The notes below the pieces were generated by a model. It did no database searches and was not told where the DNA came from. It worked only from the letters and a program-made list of their open reading frames with translations. Below, one piece after another: positions 9,501 to 17,737 of a stretch of DNA of 35,783 nt. The stretch's first letter is position 1, and every line of letters starts with the position of its first letter. The position numbers and the translations under genes were made by a program. This stretch comes from Candidatus Uhrbacteria bacterium RIFCSPLOWO2_01_FULL_47_17 (GTDB taxonomy: Bacteria > Patescibacteriota > Patescibacteriia > UBA9934 > GWF2-40-263), in assembly GCA_001791305.1 (NCBI GenBank), contig MGEI01000005.1, forward strand, positions 274,783 through 310,565, read 5' to 3'.

Positions 9501-12500
9501 GGTATGAGTGTGAATGGAGTTGGAGCTCTTGGCACGATCGGGGTAGGGCCCGCTGCGGGAACATTAAATGGAATTGATATTGCAACGATTACAACTCCTG
9601 GGAATGGAACAGAAAATGCGATTAATATCGGAAGCGGTTGGGATAAAGATATTAATGCGACAACATCTTTTGATGTTTCTATTGGTGGAACCCTCGAGCT
9701 TTATTTGGATGGTGATGATTTTTCTCCGGCCACGTCCAACGGTAATTCTCTTGGAGACACAGACAACATGTGGTCAGACCTTTTTCTTGCATCTGGTGGT
9801 GTGATTAATTTTGACAACAGTGATGTGACACTCACGCATGCCGCAAACGCTTTGGACATTGCCGGAGGAGATTTTAATGTTGCTATTATTGACGGTCAAT
9901 CCATAAACTTTGATGGGGACGGAACGCCAACGGCCGACATTTTTCGTCTTGGTGTTAGTGATACGGCAACAGGTACCGATGGAATTGATTTGTTAACACT
10001 TGAGTATGATATTGACAATATCAACGGTGCTTATATTCACGTGCTGACTCCTGGTCTTACTGCAAACGGTTCTGACCTTATCAATATCATGGAGGTGGAC
10101 GCGTTCACGCTTGCAACAACATCCTCGAACAATGAATTTAAAGCCATTGAAATTGGAAACATTACAGTTACATCCGACTTTACAGGCCAGATCATCAGAG
10201 GATTGGATATTGGAAATGTGTCTCAGGATACAGATGGGAATATAACTGCGAACGCAATAAACGTTGGAACAGGTTGGGATGCAGAAATCAATCTTGCAAG
10301 TACAACGCCAAAAATTGCAATCGGAGCGACAGGTACGCTCAGTGTGACAGATGGAACAAATGTATTGCTCGATGTGATCGATGATGGAACCGTCGGTCGT
10401 TTGTCTGTTGGATTGAATGGAACAGCAACTACAAACGGACTTTGTCATAGTGGTGCAAACTTGGATGCAGCAAGCAGTGCTGCGCGAGATATCGTTGTAT
10501 GTTCTGGTGCTCCAGCTGACTATGCAGAGTGGCATGAGACAGATGGAACCGTACAACAAGGAGATATTGTGGCGATAACAGATACCAAATTTACTTACAA
10601 TACATCAGAAAGTAATGCATTTACAGGAGAAATTTTGCCAGGAACCGTCCAAAAAACGATTGCTGTTCTTTCTGCCGCAACATTAAGCCAGAGCGAAAGA
10701 GTGTTTGGAGTTGTTTCAACCTCTCCAAACCAAACGATCGGAACAGATGTGCTTGATCAAGGTGCACATCCACAACCAATCGCCTTGGTTGGACGTATTC
10801 CTGTTAATGTTACGAATCAAAATGGGGCAATCACAGCCGGAGATTACATCACAGTCTCTTCGACACCAGGAAAAGGAATGAAAGCAACCCTTGCTGGTCG
10901 TGTAATTGGTATCGCTTTGTCAGATTTGAACGGTGTTACGGGTCAGGTTATCGTTCAGGTGACAAACTCTTGGTACTTCGGTTCCATGATCGGAAATGAC
11001 GGTACTTCGACGTTGCTTACAGACAACGTCATTGTCGCACCCGTCGGCACAGCTTCTGCATCAACCACAACATTCGATTCTTACGGTCTTGCGCTTCGTG
11101 GTTCTGCATGGAACGGTAATCTGGCGGAAGCGGTTTCCATGATGTTTAAAAATAAGGTGACAGATGGAACGAATTATCGTTTGTCTGTTCGTAATACAAC
11201 CGACAGCGAAGTCGCTTATATTACAAATGCGGGAACCATGCAGGTTGCTGGTGATATGGTTGTTGGAGGAAAGATTTATCCATCCAACCTCGGCGGAATC
11301 CAAACAGACAAATATATTTATTACGATGGTTCCGCAGGGCCAGGCGGAGACTTCATACGCACAAACGCAAGTGGTTGGTCCACAGGATCTTACGATTTTG
11401 CAGAAATGTTCCCATCAAGCGAAGTGCTTGATTCTGGAGATGTTGTGGTCTTCTCTTCAACAAATGAACATGTTAAACGTTCAACAAAGAAAAACGAACG
11501 TTCTATTGCCGGAATCGTTTCCACACGCCCAGGATTCTTGGCCGGTGAAAACACACCAGGCTCTTATCCAATTGCGCTTGCGGGACGCGTTCCAACAAAC
11601 GTGAACCTCGAGAATGGTACGATTGCTGTTGGTGATCCACTCACAACATCAAGTACAGAAGGATCTGCGATGAAAGCCACAAAGGCTGGTCCAATTGTTG
11701 GATATGCCCTTGAGCCGTTTGAAGGTACCCAAGGAAAAATCATCGTCTTCGTTTCCGCCGGATATTGGGGTGGAGAAGCGACAAGCACAACTCCTGGTGC
11801 GGATAATCGTGCATCTTTGTTTGGATTATCGAACAGTGAATCCATGATGACGCTGTCCATGGGCGGAACAATCAACATGAATGGAAATGAAATTTCAAAC
11901 ATCGGTCGCTTGGCCGGTCTGACAAATGCATGGAGCATTGAAATGGATGGAACAATCAAGACGGAAGGTTTGTTGAAAACGGTGATTACCGGAAACAATA
12001 ATCAAAAAGTTGAAACCGTTGCGGTCACTTCACCAGAAGCGGTTATTACCCTTTCTGGATCGGCCACATTAAAAGATGGACAGGTGGAAGTTCGTTACAT
12101 GGATATTAATCCAGACTTTGGCAATGCCATTTCTGCAATCGCTCCAGTACGCGTGGTCGCAACACCAAATGGTCCGGTTTCTCTCTATGTGTCCGAAAAA
12201 GATCAGAACCACTTTGTGGTGAAGAGCTTTGGAGGAAACGCGTCAGAGGTAGAGTTCGACTGGGTTGTTACGGGTTACCGAAAAGGATTTGAGCCAGTAG
12301 AAAAAATAACCGCACCGGTTGTTGCGGAAGTCACTACATCTTCAGCTCCTGTCTCTGTGACCGAAATAGCGTCACAAACAACAACGGAGACACCTGTCAG
12401 TTCCGATGTAACCGCCCCTGCAGCTGTTTCTAAAACGGATGCACAGGCCCCAGCCGCGACAAGTGCGAGCTCGAGTTCTCCTGTTGAGTCAACAAACACG

Positions 12501-12659
12501 GAACCATTCGTTACGAATGTTGCTGCACAAGAGACACTCACAGCATCAACCCCAACAGAACCCCCAGCTGATTCTGCATCCTCGACGAGCTCGAGCACAA
12601 CATCTGTCGATTCTCCCGCTGAAAACGTAAGTGCAAGTGCGCCGACGTCTTCTTCTTGA
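6537..12659 (+). CDS. Giant secreted fibre-like protein (2040 aa)
   Basis: It begins with a signal peptide (VTMVGVARAA) and an N-terminal module (NLVSYQGRVLNANGVPVTDA ... MTPRKRMTAAPYALNAE) of a kind found on many CPR and phage-fibre-like proteins. About 1200 residues of Gly/Thr/Asn/Ile-rich short-period sequence (NIGSG, LNLGNGSG, INIGSGWD) follow and suggest a beta-solenoid. Two copies of another module lie near 1327-1480 (DYAEWHETDG) and 1618-1742 (YDFAEMFPSSE); each contains GRVPxNV- and MKATxAG-type segments. A final globular region ends with FDWVVTGYRKGFE, then about 130 residues of Ser/Thr/Ala/Pro-rich tail. No C-terminal anchor or sorting signal is visible. GGAGG lies only one base before ATG 6537; GTG 6549 is an alternative start. 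It is the last gene of the operon and ends before a strong terminator. Confidence 0.88.
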   Translation: MSTHVRRQFASFLLMVTFFVTMVGVARAATTPPNLVSYQGRVLNANGVPVTDASLSIVFKLYDASSGGTCLWSNSSSSCATSTARTVTLSSGLFSENLGDTAHATPYAAIADTVFSDNAAVYLGITIGSDSEMTPRKRMTAAPYALNAENIDGIDSTSLVRTSATENFDLSSAKFLGTYPFVFEGATTNSITTTFAFTDPALTNKIITFPNTTGTVVTTGDTGGVTSTMITDGTILNADINTSAAIDFSKFATLTSGNILVGSAGEVATSVALSGDATLVASGALSIASNVLDFDNFADALALDAATSITGAAGETFQFSRTLTNATAENGLYLTVTAQDGTSSTTSQYGLLLDNAASTEGLDGGLVLQNTDADDAVGAGILFAAGGAGTDFTYGIDFTAASFGTAAIRLGSNTLSGTTAVIDFTGFDVAATTGATVIAGSADGITALTLSLGDILVSNGDLNLSGGDFNVTLDATDDVNITKTAQAASTEEGLAIAFTTGAGDGQDVYSALKVTTTNAVDHLGTGVNFDSVYGINIGNLSAADSDANEMAIYIGDTWDSQIRFADTSTSISIENAGTITFEDGIGNDLMLIADGGTVGNVTVTGDLAVSDGDLTTTATTATLFNTNATTLSLGGAATTALNLGNGSGNYSAINIGSGTGTHTISIAGFAATGADNVYIGTGGGTDAIVIGSATGATSDIRGTAIDIGTGGSNPSDIIIGNPHVDSSTYIYAGGAWEITSAGLILMGANLESQATTINLFDDLLTDDSTIDFGGVTVDSANTINIATEGTTADTITIGNTHASSALNLKGGTVALTGAATTGTTTTSAFTLNDTALTSGTLLYGDLRGTSGTALNFAYGGAVTQSTGAFTGLVLDLTNLTGANGLDMTNVALTTKGQTRSGAGTEVVSGVTVASSGALMQDTAAGTFSWYGANITSPAATANFAGSLMRESAFRASLSAITGTAGSVFSNGFDVVIPDSAIVTGGFMNGMSVNGVGALGTIGVGPAAGTLNGIDIATITTPGNGTENAINIGSGWDKDINATTSFDVSIGGTLELYLDGDDFSPATSNGNSLGDTDNMWSDLFLASGGVINFDNSDVTLTHAANALDIAGGDFNVAIIDGQSINFDGDGTPTADIFRLGVSDTATGTDGIDLLTLEYDIDNINGAYIHVLTPGLTANGSDLINIMEVDAFTLATTSSNNEFKAIEIGNITVTSDFTGQIIRGLDIGNVSQDTDGNITANAINVGTGWDAEINLASTTPKIAIGATGTLSVTDGTNVLLDVIDDGTVGRLSVGLNGTATTNGLCHSGANLDAASSAARDIVVCSGAPADYAEWHETDGTVQQGDIVAITDTKFTYNTSESNAFTGEILPGTVQKTIAVLSAATLSQSERVFGVVSTSPNQTIGTDVLDQGAHPQPIALVGRIPVNVTNQNGAITAGDYITVSSTPGKGMKATLAGRVIGIALSDLNGVTGQVIVQVTNSWYFGSMIGNDGTSTLLTDNVIVAPVGTASASTTTFDSYGLALRGSAWNGNLAEAVSMMFKNKVTDGTNYRLSVRNTTDSEVAYITNAGTMQVAGDMVVGGKIYPSNLGGIQTDKYIYYDGSAGPGGDFIRTNASGWSTGSYDFAEMFPSSEVLDSGDVVVFSSTNEHVKRSTKKNERSIAGIVSTRPGFLAGENTPGSYPIALAGRVPTNVNLENGTIAVGDPLTTSSTEGSAMKATKAGPIVGYALEPFEGTQGKIIVFVSAGYWGGEATSTTPGADNRASLFGLSNSESMMTLSMGGTINMNGNEISNIGRLAGLTNAWSIEMDGTIKTEGLLKTVITGNNNQKVETVAVTSPEAVITLSGSATLKDGQVEVRYMDINPDFGNAISAIAPVRVVATPNGPVSLYVSEKDQNHFVVKSFGGNASEVEFDWVVTGYRKGFEPVEKITAPVVAEVTTSSAPVSVTEIASQTTTETPVSSDVTAPAAVSKTDAQAPAATSASSSSPVESTNTEPFVTNVAAQETLTASTPTEPPADSASSTSSSTTSVDSPAENVSASAPTSSS

Positions 12660-12694
12660 AGGGTCGTGTTCTTTCTGTGTCCACAATTTCATAA

Positions 12695-12735
12695 CAAAAA
12701 TAACTCGTTCCCCACACGAGTTATTTTTGTTTTTG
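12695..12735 (+). terminator. Rho-independent terminator of the surface locus
   Basis: A perfect 14-bp stem (12695-12708 with 12716-12729, core TAACTCGT/ACGAGTTA) with loop TCCCCAC, followed by further T residues. It lies just after the 2040-aa gene. Confidence 0.92.
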
Positions 12736-12759
12736 GTTTCGTGATAAAATTGACGCGAT

Positions 12760-15105
12760 ATGATGCACACCTCTTCGATTTCACATCAGCTTTCAGCGGC
12801 CGCACATTGGGTCTTGCAAGGATTTCTATTCCTGTTTCCCCTTTTTTTCCTTCCGTTCACCCTCGATCCGCTTGAAATCAACAAGCAGTCTCTTTTGTTG
12901 ATTTCCGTTTGCACAGCATTTGTTTTGCTCATCGGTTCTTTGCTTGCTAAAAAAGAAACGCACGTCCGGCTTGGGTGGATCCTGTTTTTTCCTCTTTTGC
13001 TTTGTGTCGCATTTGGAATTTCTGCGTTTTTTTCCCTCGCGCCTTATGCATCGTGGATTGGAACAGGAGGCGCAGAATACACAAGCGTGCTTACATGGAT
13101 TGGACTCGCCCTTCTCTTTTATCTTTGCACGATCTTTCAAACAGAGTTGCGCATGCAAAACGCTCCTTGGGTTCTTTTGCTTGCAAGTGCAAGCCTTACG
13201 GGATTCATTGGCGTTTTGTCCGTCTTTGGAATTTCACTCGTGCCTTTTTTTCCTTCTCTTGCTGTTTCTTCGTTTAACACGCTTGGAACAGTAAATACAT
13301 TAGCTGCCTTTCTCATCATCATGAGTTTGTTTGGCGTGTCTCGTCTCATGACACACGCGTTTCGCTCCAAGAAAGGATGGAAACAGATTGTGGTCATCGG
13401 ACTTTTTGTTCTTTTGTTGCTTGAAACGCTCACCCTTCTTTTGCTGATCGATTATGCCATGCTTTGGCTCATGCTTTTATTCGGCTGCGCCATTCTTTTT
13501 ATCTTCGCCCTTTTTCGATCACGCGCATTCCCTTCCACAAAAACGCTGTTTGTTCCCGTTATTTTGAGTGTGATCAGTCTGTTGTTTTGGCTTTTTTTGC
13601 CTAGCCCATTTAAAACGCGTCTTCCGCTTGAGGTAACTCCTTCGATGGGTGCGAGTATCGACATTTCAAATCAGGTGATGCGCGAGCATAATCCTTGGAT
13701 TGGGACGGGTCCTGGAACATACGGAATCAACTACGCAAAATTTCACCCACGCTCCATCAACGAAACGGATTTTTGGAATACGCGTTTTGATCGCGCGTCC
13801 TCATTCGCCCTCACCCTTGCTCCAACCGTCGGCTATGTTGGGATTGCTCTTTTCTTCGCCTTTCTTTTGTCTCTCTTTTTGGGCGCTATTTCATTGTTGC
13901 TCAAGCAAAAACAAGAAGACGAATGGTTGGAACTGTTTCACGTCTTTGTTCCATGGCTCACGATCACGCTTGCGGTATTTCTTATTCCGTTTAATGGCGG
14001 GCTCGTCATAACCTTCATGCTTTTTTCCGGTTTGCTTGCTGCACGTTTGTTGCAAAAAGAAACACATCTCAAATTTGCAAGCAATAAAGCGATTGCGCTT
14101 TTATCGGCCGTGCTATTTGTGGGATTCCTCTTTGCGCTCTTTATTGGGATTTTCTTAACGACAGGTCGATATACTGCAGAGATCGCTTATGCAAAGGCTA
14201 TTCGTGCGGATCGATCACGCGTTGATACACAAATCCTTGTGCGTGAGCTTGATCGTGCGGCAACGCTCAATCGATGGAATGATGATTACGTGCGGAATCT
14301 TTCCGCGGCGCTTCTGCTGCGCGTTCAGGACGAATTAAAAGCTGTTTCACCAAACAGCGCGCTTTCGGATACATCCAAGCAATACCTCCAAGCGCTTGTT
14401 GCCGCATCGGTAAATGCCTCTGCACGTGCAACCACCTTATCTCCACACGTTGTTTCAAACTGGCTCACACGCGGAGAGATTTATCGGTCACTCACAGGAC
14501 TTGTCGATAAATCAGCTTTATTTTCTGTGGATGCGTACAAGCGTGCGATCGAGCTTGAGCCACAAAATCCAAATCATTGGAATGAACTTGGAAAAACCCA
14601 TCTTGCCCTCGCGGACACACTTCTTCCTCTTACAGGATCTAAAGATGCGGTGATCGCTGCGCAAGCCAAAAAAGATTGGCAAGGCGCGCTTGATGACGCA
14701 GAAAAATCGTTTACAAAAGCTACAGAGTTGAAATTAAATTTTGCTCCGGCGCATTTTCAACTCGCATTGGTCTATGAGCGAAGAGGGAAGTTGGATCTCG
14801 CCATTCAGAAACTTGAAAGCGTTCAGAAATTTAATGCGACAGATGTTGGAGTGCGATTTGAGCTCGGAACACTTTATAGTAAAAGAGGGGGCGCGGGAGA
14901 TTTGGAGCGCGCAAAGCAAGTGTTTTTACGCGTGATTGAACTCGCACCTTCGTACAGCGATGCTCATTGGTTCCTTGCCGCGGTGTATGAAAAACTCGGA
15001 GATCGCGCAAGTGCTATTAAAGAAGTTGAAGTTGTCCTCAAATTAAATCCAGAAAATCAGATTGTTAAGACACGATTACAAAAGTTGAAGGGGATGGTTC
15101 CTTAG
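12760..15105 (+). CDS. O-antigen ligase (Wzy/WaaL)-like membrane protein with C-terminal TPR domain
   Basis: A 781-aa polytopic membrane protein. About ten or more hydrophobic helices fill the first 470 residues. Near residue 306 a Wzy_C-like segment reads HNPWIGTGPGTYGINYAKF, followed by a long hydrophilic loop with Arg and His residues. The C-terminal 300 residues contain tetratricopeptide repeats (YKRAIELEPQNPNHWNELGK, then AHFQLALVYERRGKLDLAIQ and HWFLAAVYEKLGDRASAIKE). The family polymerises or transfers glycans, or glycosylates proteins, on the outer face of the membrane. The gene directly follows the surface-protein locus, so surface-protein glycosylation is a reasonable inference. ATG 12760 and ATG 12763 are both possible. 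An extended -10 (TGATAAAAT, 12742-12750) just upstream suggests a leaderless or near-leaderless transcript. Confidence 0.85.
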   Translation: MMHTSSISHQLSAAAHWVLQGFLFLFPLFFLPFTLDPLEINKQSLLLISVCTAFVLLIGSLLAKKETHVRLGWILFFPLLLCVAFGISAFFSLAPYASWIGTGGAEYTSVLTWIGLALLFYLCTIFQTELRMQNAPWVLLLASASLTGFIGVLSVFGISLVPFFPSLAVSSFNTLGTVNTLAAFLIIMSLFGVSRLMTHAFRSKKGWKQIVVIGLFVLLLLETLTLLLLIDYAMLWLMLLFGCAILFIFALFRSRAFPSTKTLFVPVILSVISLLFWLFLPSPFKTRLPLEVTPSMGASIDISNQVMREHNPWIGTGPGTYGINYAKFHPRSINETDFWNTRFDRASSFALTLAPTVGYVGIALFFAFLLSLFLGAISLLLKQKQEDEWLELFHVFVPWLTITLAVFLIPFNGGLVITFMLFSGLLAARLLQKETHLKFASNKAIALLSAVLFVGFLFALFIGIFLTTGRYTAEIAYAKAIRADRSRVDTQILVRELDRAATLNRWNDDYVRNLSAALLLRVQDELKAVSPNSALSDTSKQYLQALVAASVNASARATTLSPHVVSNWLTRGEIYRSLTGLVDKSALFSVDAYKRAIELEPQNPNHWNELGKTHLALADTLLPLTGSKDAVIAAQAKKDWQGALDDAEKSFTKATELKLNFAPAHFQLALVYERRGKLDLAIQKLESVQKFNATDVGVRFELGTLYSKRGGAGDLERAKQVFLRVIELAPSYSDAHWFLAAVYEKLGDRASAIKEVEVVLKLNPENQIVKTRLQKLKGMVP

Positions 15106-15117
15106 TCTATCCACACG

Positions 15118-15146
15118 AAACACCTTGCGTCTGCGGGTGTTTTTGT
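15118..15146 (+). terminator. Terminator after the O-antigen-ligase-like gene
   Basis: AAACACC (15118-15124) pairs with GGTGTTT (15136-15142), with a short inner CG/CG pairing, followed by a T-rich run. It starts 12 nt after the stop. Confidence 0.75.
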
Positions 15147-15300
15147 TTAGCATGCTTCCCGTGGAGGGACCATCTGACACGCTTCGAACACCCCGCACAT
15201 CGTTGACCAGATTCACACCGCGTTAGCCTCTTCCTGTTAGGGGCGCCAGTGCACAAAAGCTGCCTCCAAGGTAAGCTCGGTCGGCACACAGGGGTTCCCA

Positions 15301-15474
15301 ATGCAGAAGCGTCACAGTCAAGATGTTCCTCTTCAGTGTGGTATTGGCGGCTGCCGTGCTCCAGAAGCCCCGAATCCGTTCTCCTTGCCCGCGCCTGAAT
15401 TCCTCTGGGATGAATCGCCTCGCAAAGAATCGGTTCGCAAGCAGAAAGTGCCCGATTACCGCTACGCCTCCTGA
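15301..15474 (+). CDS. Possible small protein, 57 aa
   Basis: An ATG-started frame encodes 57 residues (MQKRHSQDVPLQCGIGGCRA at the start, KQKVPDYRYAS at the end). Possible support is AGGGG six bases before the ATG, a protein-like composition, and a rho-independent terminator beginning 12 nt after the stop. Two cysteines are spaced C-x4-C, and the C-terminal half is Arg/Lys-rich. I recognise no family. The 15147-15300 stretch upstream shows no gene and could be leader. Alternatively the whole 15147-15515 interval is a non-coding RNA ending at the same terminator: CCGTG (15159-15163) can pair with CACGG (15485-15489). Longer antisense frames here look like noise. Confidence 0.4.
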   Translation: MQKRHSQDVPLQCGIGGCRAPEAPNPFSLPAPEFLWDESPRKESVRKQKVPDYRYAS

Positions 15475-15486
15475 AGTCCACACTCA

Positions 15487-15515
15487 CGGCACTTTGAAAG
15501 AAGGGTCGTTTTTTT
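15487..15515 (+). terminator. Terminator with GAAA tetraloop
   Basis: CGGCACTTT pairs with GAAGGGTCG (one A-G mismatch) around a GAAA loop, followed by seven T. It shows that a plus-strand transcript ends here, before the MFS gene. That transcript is either the 57-aa gene or an ncRNA. Confidence 0.7.
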
Positions 15516-15564
15516 GTTTTGAGTGTGCTAGGGTGTGCTCTCGCTCTTTCCAAACGGAGGTTCC

Positions 15565-16764
15565 TTGGAAGCGTCCAGATACATGCTTCGTAATTTGCGA
15601 CTTCTGTTTTGGGGACGAGCGTTCCTTGAAACAAAAGCGCTCGCCGCCGTGATGGTTCTGTTTTATCAGACGCGCGGACTCAAAATGGATCAGATATTTT
15701 ATCTCACGATCGTCTGGTCGCTTACTGCACTTGTGTGCGAAGTTCCAAGTGGGTACCTGTCAGATGTGATTGGACGCAAAAAAACCATGCTGATCGGCAC
15801 AGTGCTATTCATGGTTTCTCAGGTGCATCGCATGTATGCGACGGACTACTGGGAATTTGTGTTTCAGTTCATTCTCATGTCTGCAGCTTTTTCCTGTTTT
15901 TCTGGAACAGAAGAAGCAATGCTGTATGAAAGCTTGAGTGCGGTTGGTCGTGAAGAGGAAATGCTCGCGCAAAATGGAAAACAAAGCGCTGCGAAACAAA
16001 TCTTCAAAACGTTTACTCCGCTGATGGGAGCATTTGTCGCAAGTGATCTTACCGAAGCTCAATACTGTATTTTGCTTTGGGTGGATGTTGTGACCGCGTT
16101 TGTTGCGTTTGGCATTTTCATTTTTCTCACAGAACCGCCTCATGTGAAGCGGGTTTTGGAAGAAGAGATTGGGATTTTTGCGGAAAGCGTGAAAACCATC
16201 AGAGAGAATCCGTGGATGTTGCGCATCAGTGTCAATAAAATTCTGGTGTTCACCGGAGCTTTTTTCACCTGGCGTGTGTACCAACCCATTCTTTCCGAGC
16301 ACGGCGTCTCCGCTATTTGGCTCGGGATTTTCTACTTTCTTTCGAGTGTATTTGGATTTCTTGGAACGTGGTATCTCGGAGCGATCGAGAAACGTTTCGG
16401 AATGGCTTCCTTCATGACATGGACAACGATCGGTTCTGTCCTTATGTACATTATCGGGTTTGTTTCATCCATTCCGATCCTGCTCTTTGTGGCGTACCTT
16501 GTCATTATTACCACGTCCATCTTGCGCGAACCGGCTTTTTCTCACCTTGTGAATCAACATGTTGATTCAAAAAGTCGTGCAACAACGTTGTCGAATCTGA
16601 ACATGCTGAAAAGTATCGTCGATATTCCGCTCATCTTTCTTGCGGCGATTGTCTCAACAATGGATCTGCGCTACCCACTCGTCATTGGATTCGTTCTTTG
16701 CCTTCTTGCACTCATTGTCTTCCCGATTCGGGAACAGAAAAAACTTGTCGAAGCTGCATCGTGA
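15565..16764 (+). CDS. Major facilitator superfamily transporter
   Basis: A 399-aa membrane protein with about twelve hydrophobic helices. The MFS motif A between helices 2 and 3 reads GYLSDVIGRKK, after EVPS. The fold exports or imports small solutes using ion gradients; the substrate cannot be told. TTG at 15565 is chosen because GGAGG lies four bases upstream. The first ATG in frame (15583) is 22 bases from that site and upstream frames lack one. The gene stands alone between two terminators. Its stop codon lies inside the downstream terminator stem. Confidence 0.85.
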   Translation: MEASRYMLRNLRLLFWGRAFLETKALAAVMVLFYQTRGLKMDQIFYLTIVWSLTALVCEVPSGYLSDVIGRKKTMLIGTVLFMVSQVHRMYATDYWEFVFQFILMSAAFSCFSGTEEAMLYESLSAVGREEEMLAQNGKQSAAKQIFKTFTPLMGAFVASDLTEAQYCILLWVDVVTAFVAFGIFIFLTEPPHVKRVLEEEIGIFAESVKTIRENPWMLRISVNKILVFTGAFFTWRVYQPILSEHGVSAIWLGIFYFLSSVFGFLGTWYLGAIEKRFGMASFMTWTTIGSVLMYIIGFVSSIPILLFVAYLVIITTSILREPAFSHLVNQHVDSKSRATTLSNLNMLKSIVDIPLIFLAAIVSTMDLRYPLVIGFVLCLLALIVFPIREQKKLVEAAS

Positions 16765-16782
16765 TTCTGTCACGATGTTTTT
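16757..16782 (+). terminator. Terminator overlapping the MFS stop codon
   Basis: CATCGTGA (16757-16764) pairs perfectly with TCACGATG (16770-16777) around TTCTG, followed by TTTTTG. The first arm contains the last codons and the TGA stop. Confidence 0.88.
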
Positions 16783-16787
16783 GTTGT

Positions 16788-16807
16788 GGTGAGAAAAGGT
16801 GAGAAAA
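16788..16807. repeat. 10-bp tandem direct repeat at transposon edge
   Basis: GGTGAGAAAA occurs twice in tandem. The second copy runs into the left inverted end of the transposase element. It could be a trace of insertion or slippage. Confidence 0.6.
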
Positions 16808-16836
16808 GGGGTCAGGTCTGGAATCTGGAATTTTGG

Positions 16837-16842
16837 TATAAT
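16837..16842 (+). promoter_or_regulatory. Extended -10 promoter of the transposase
   Basis: A perfect TATAAT is preceded by TGG (TGn extended -10), immediately inside the left inverted end. No good -35 box is seen. Confidence 0.6.
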
Positions 16843-16876
16843 GCCTTGAAATTGATTCATATCTGTTTAAATCTTT

Positions 16877-17737
16877 ATGACACGCCCACTTCGAATCCAG
16901 TACCCAGGCGCCCTTTATCACATTACATGTCGCGGAAATGAACGTCGCCCTATTTATTCTTGCGATGGAGACCGTCATCTTTTTTTGAAAAAACTATCCG
17001 ATATTGTTGAAACGCACAATGTTATCTGTCACGCATATTGTCTGATGGATAATCATTACCATCTCCTTGTTGAAACTCCTGATGGAAATCTATCGCAGAC
17101 TATGCGAGATTTGAATGGGAATTACACACAAGCTTTTAATCAAACCTACGAACGCGTAGGCCATTTATTCGAGGGTCGGTTTAAATCATTCGTTATCGAA
17201 AAAGAATCTTATTTGCTTGAAGTGGCACGATATATTGTTTTAAATCCTGTGCGAGCAAACATGGTGGATCATCCGGAAAAATATTATTGGAGTAGTTATT
17301 TGGATACGGCTGGCATGCGAAAAGCATCTAACTGGTTGCATACGGATTGGATTCGTGGATTATTTGGCAAAAATAAACAGACCTCAACTGCATCATATGC
17401 GGAATTTGTTGCACGAGGTATCAACTTAGATTCTCCATTCGAAAAAATTGAAGAAGGAGTTTTGCTTGGAAGCCCTCAGTTCGTGAGTTGGATTTGGGAA
17501 AACTTTGGTGGAGAGGATGAAAACAAAGACTTACCTCGTACGGAACGAATTATTGGACGACCGAGTTTGGAAACAATTTTTGATGAAATGTTTGTGAGAG
17601 ATCGAGATGCAGGGATTGCGTTCGCCAAGATTCGATGTGGTTATCTGAATACTGAAATTGCAAGACAGCTTCGGTTGGATCAATCAACAATCGGAAAGAT
17701 TTTGAAAGATCATCAAAAATCAGAACATGAATTATAA
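16877..17737 (+). CDS. REP-associated tyrosine transposase (Y1_Tnp, HUH family)
   Basis: A 286-aa single-strand DNA transposase. The HUH metal-binding motif is H60-Y-H62 in MDNHYHLLVE. The N-terminus RPLRIQYPGALYHITCRGN and the ARYIVLNPVRA helix are typical of RayT proteins; Tyr119 in ARYIV is a candidate nucleophile. A C-terminal extension of about 130 residues ends in a helix-turn-helix (YLNTEIARQLRLDQSTIGKI), which many RayT proteins carry for DNA recognition. The gene is intact, with no frameshift, so the element may be active or recently acquired. The only promoter seen is the extended -10 next to the left end. Confidence 0.93.
   Translation: MTRPLRIQYPGALYHITCRGNERRPIYSCDGDRHLFLKKLSDIVETHNVICHAYCLMDNHYHLLVETPDGNLSQTMRDLNGNYTQAFNQTYERVGHLFEGRFKSFVIEKESYLLEVARYIVLNPVRANMVDHPEKYYWSSYLDTAGMRKASNWLHTDWIRGLFGKNKQTSTASYAEFVARGINLDSPFEKIEEGVLLGSPQFVSWIWENFGGEDENKDLPRTERIIGRPSLETIFDEMFVRDRDAGIAFAKIRCGYLNTEIARQLRLDQSTIGKILKDHQKSEHEL

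Noticed and set aside
15147..15515. tmRNA or RNase P RNA in the 15.1-15.5 kb gap
   Set aside because: No tRNA-like T arm with CCA end, no tag reading frame, and none of the conserved RNase P segments was found on either strand.
15107..15634. 175-codon minus-strand frame between the O-antigen-ligase-like and MFS genes
   Set aside because: Arg/Ser/Cys-rich random-looking sequence that runs antisense through two plus-strand terminators and into the MFS gene.
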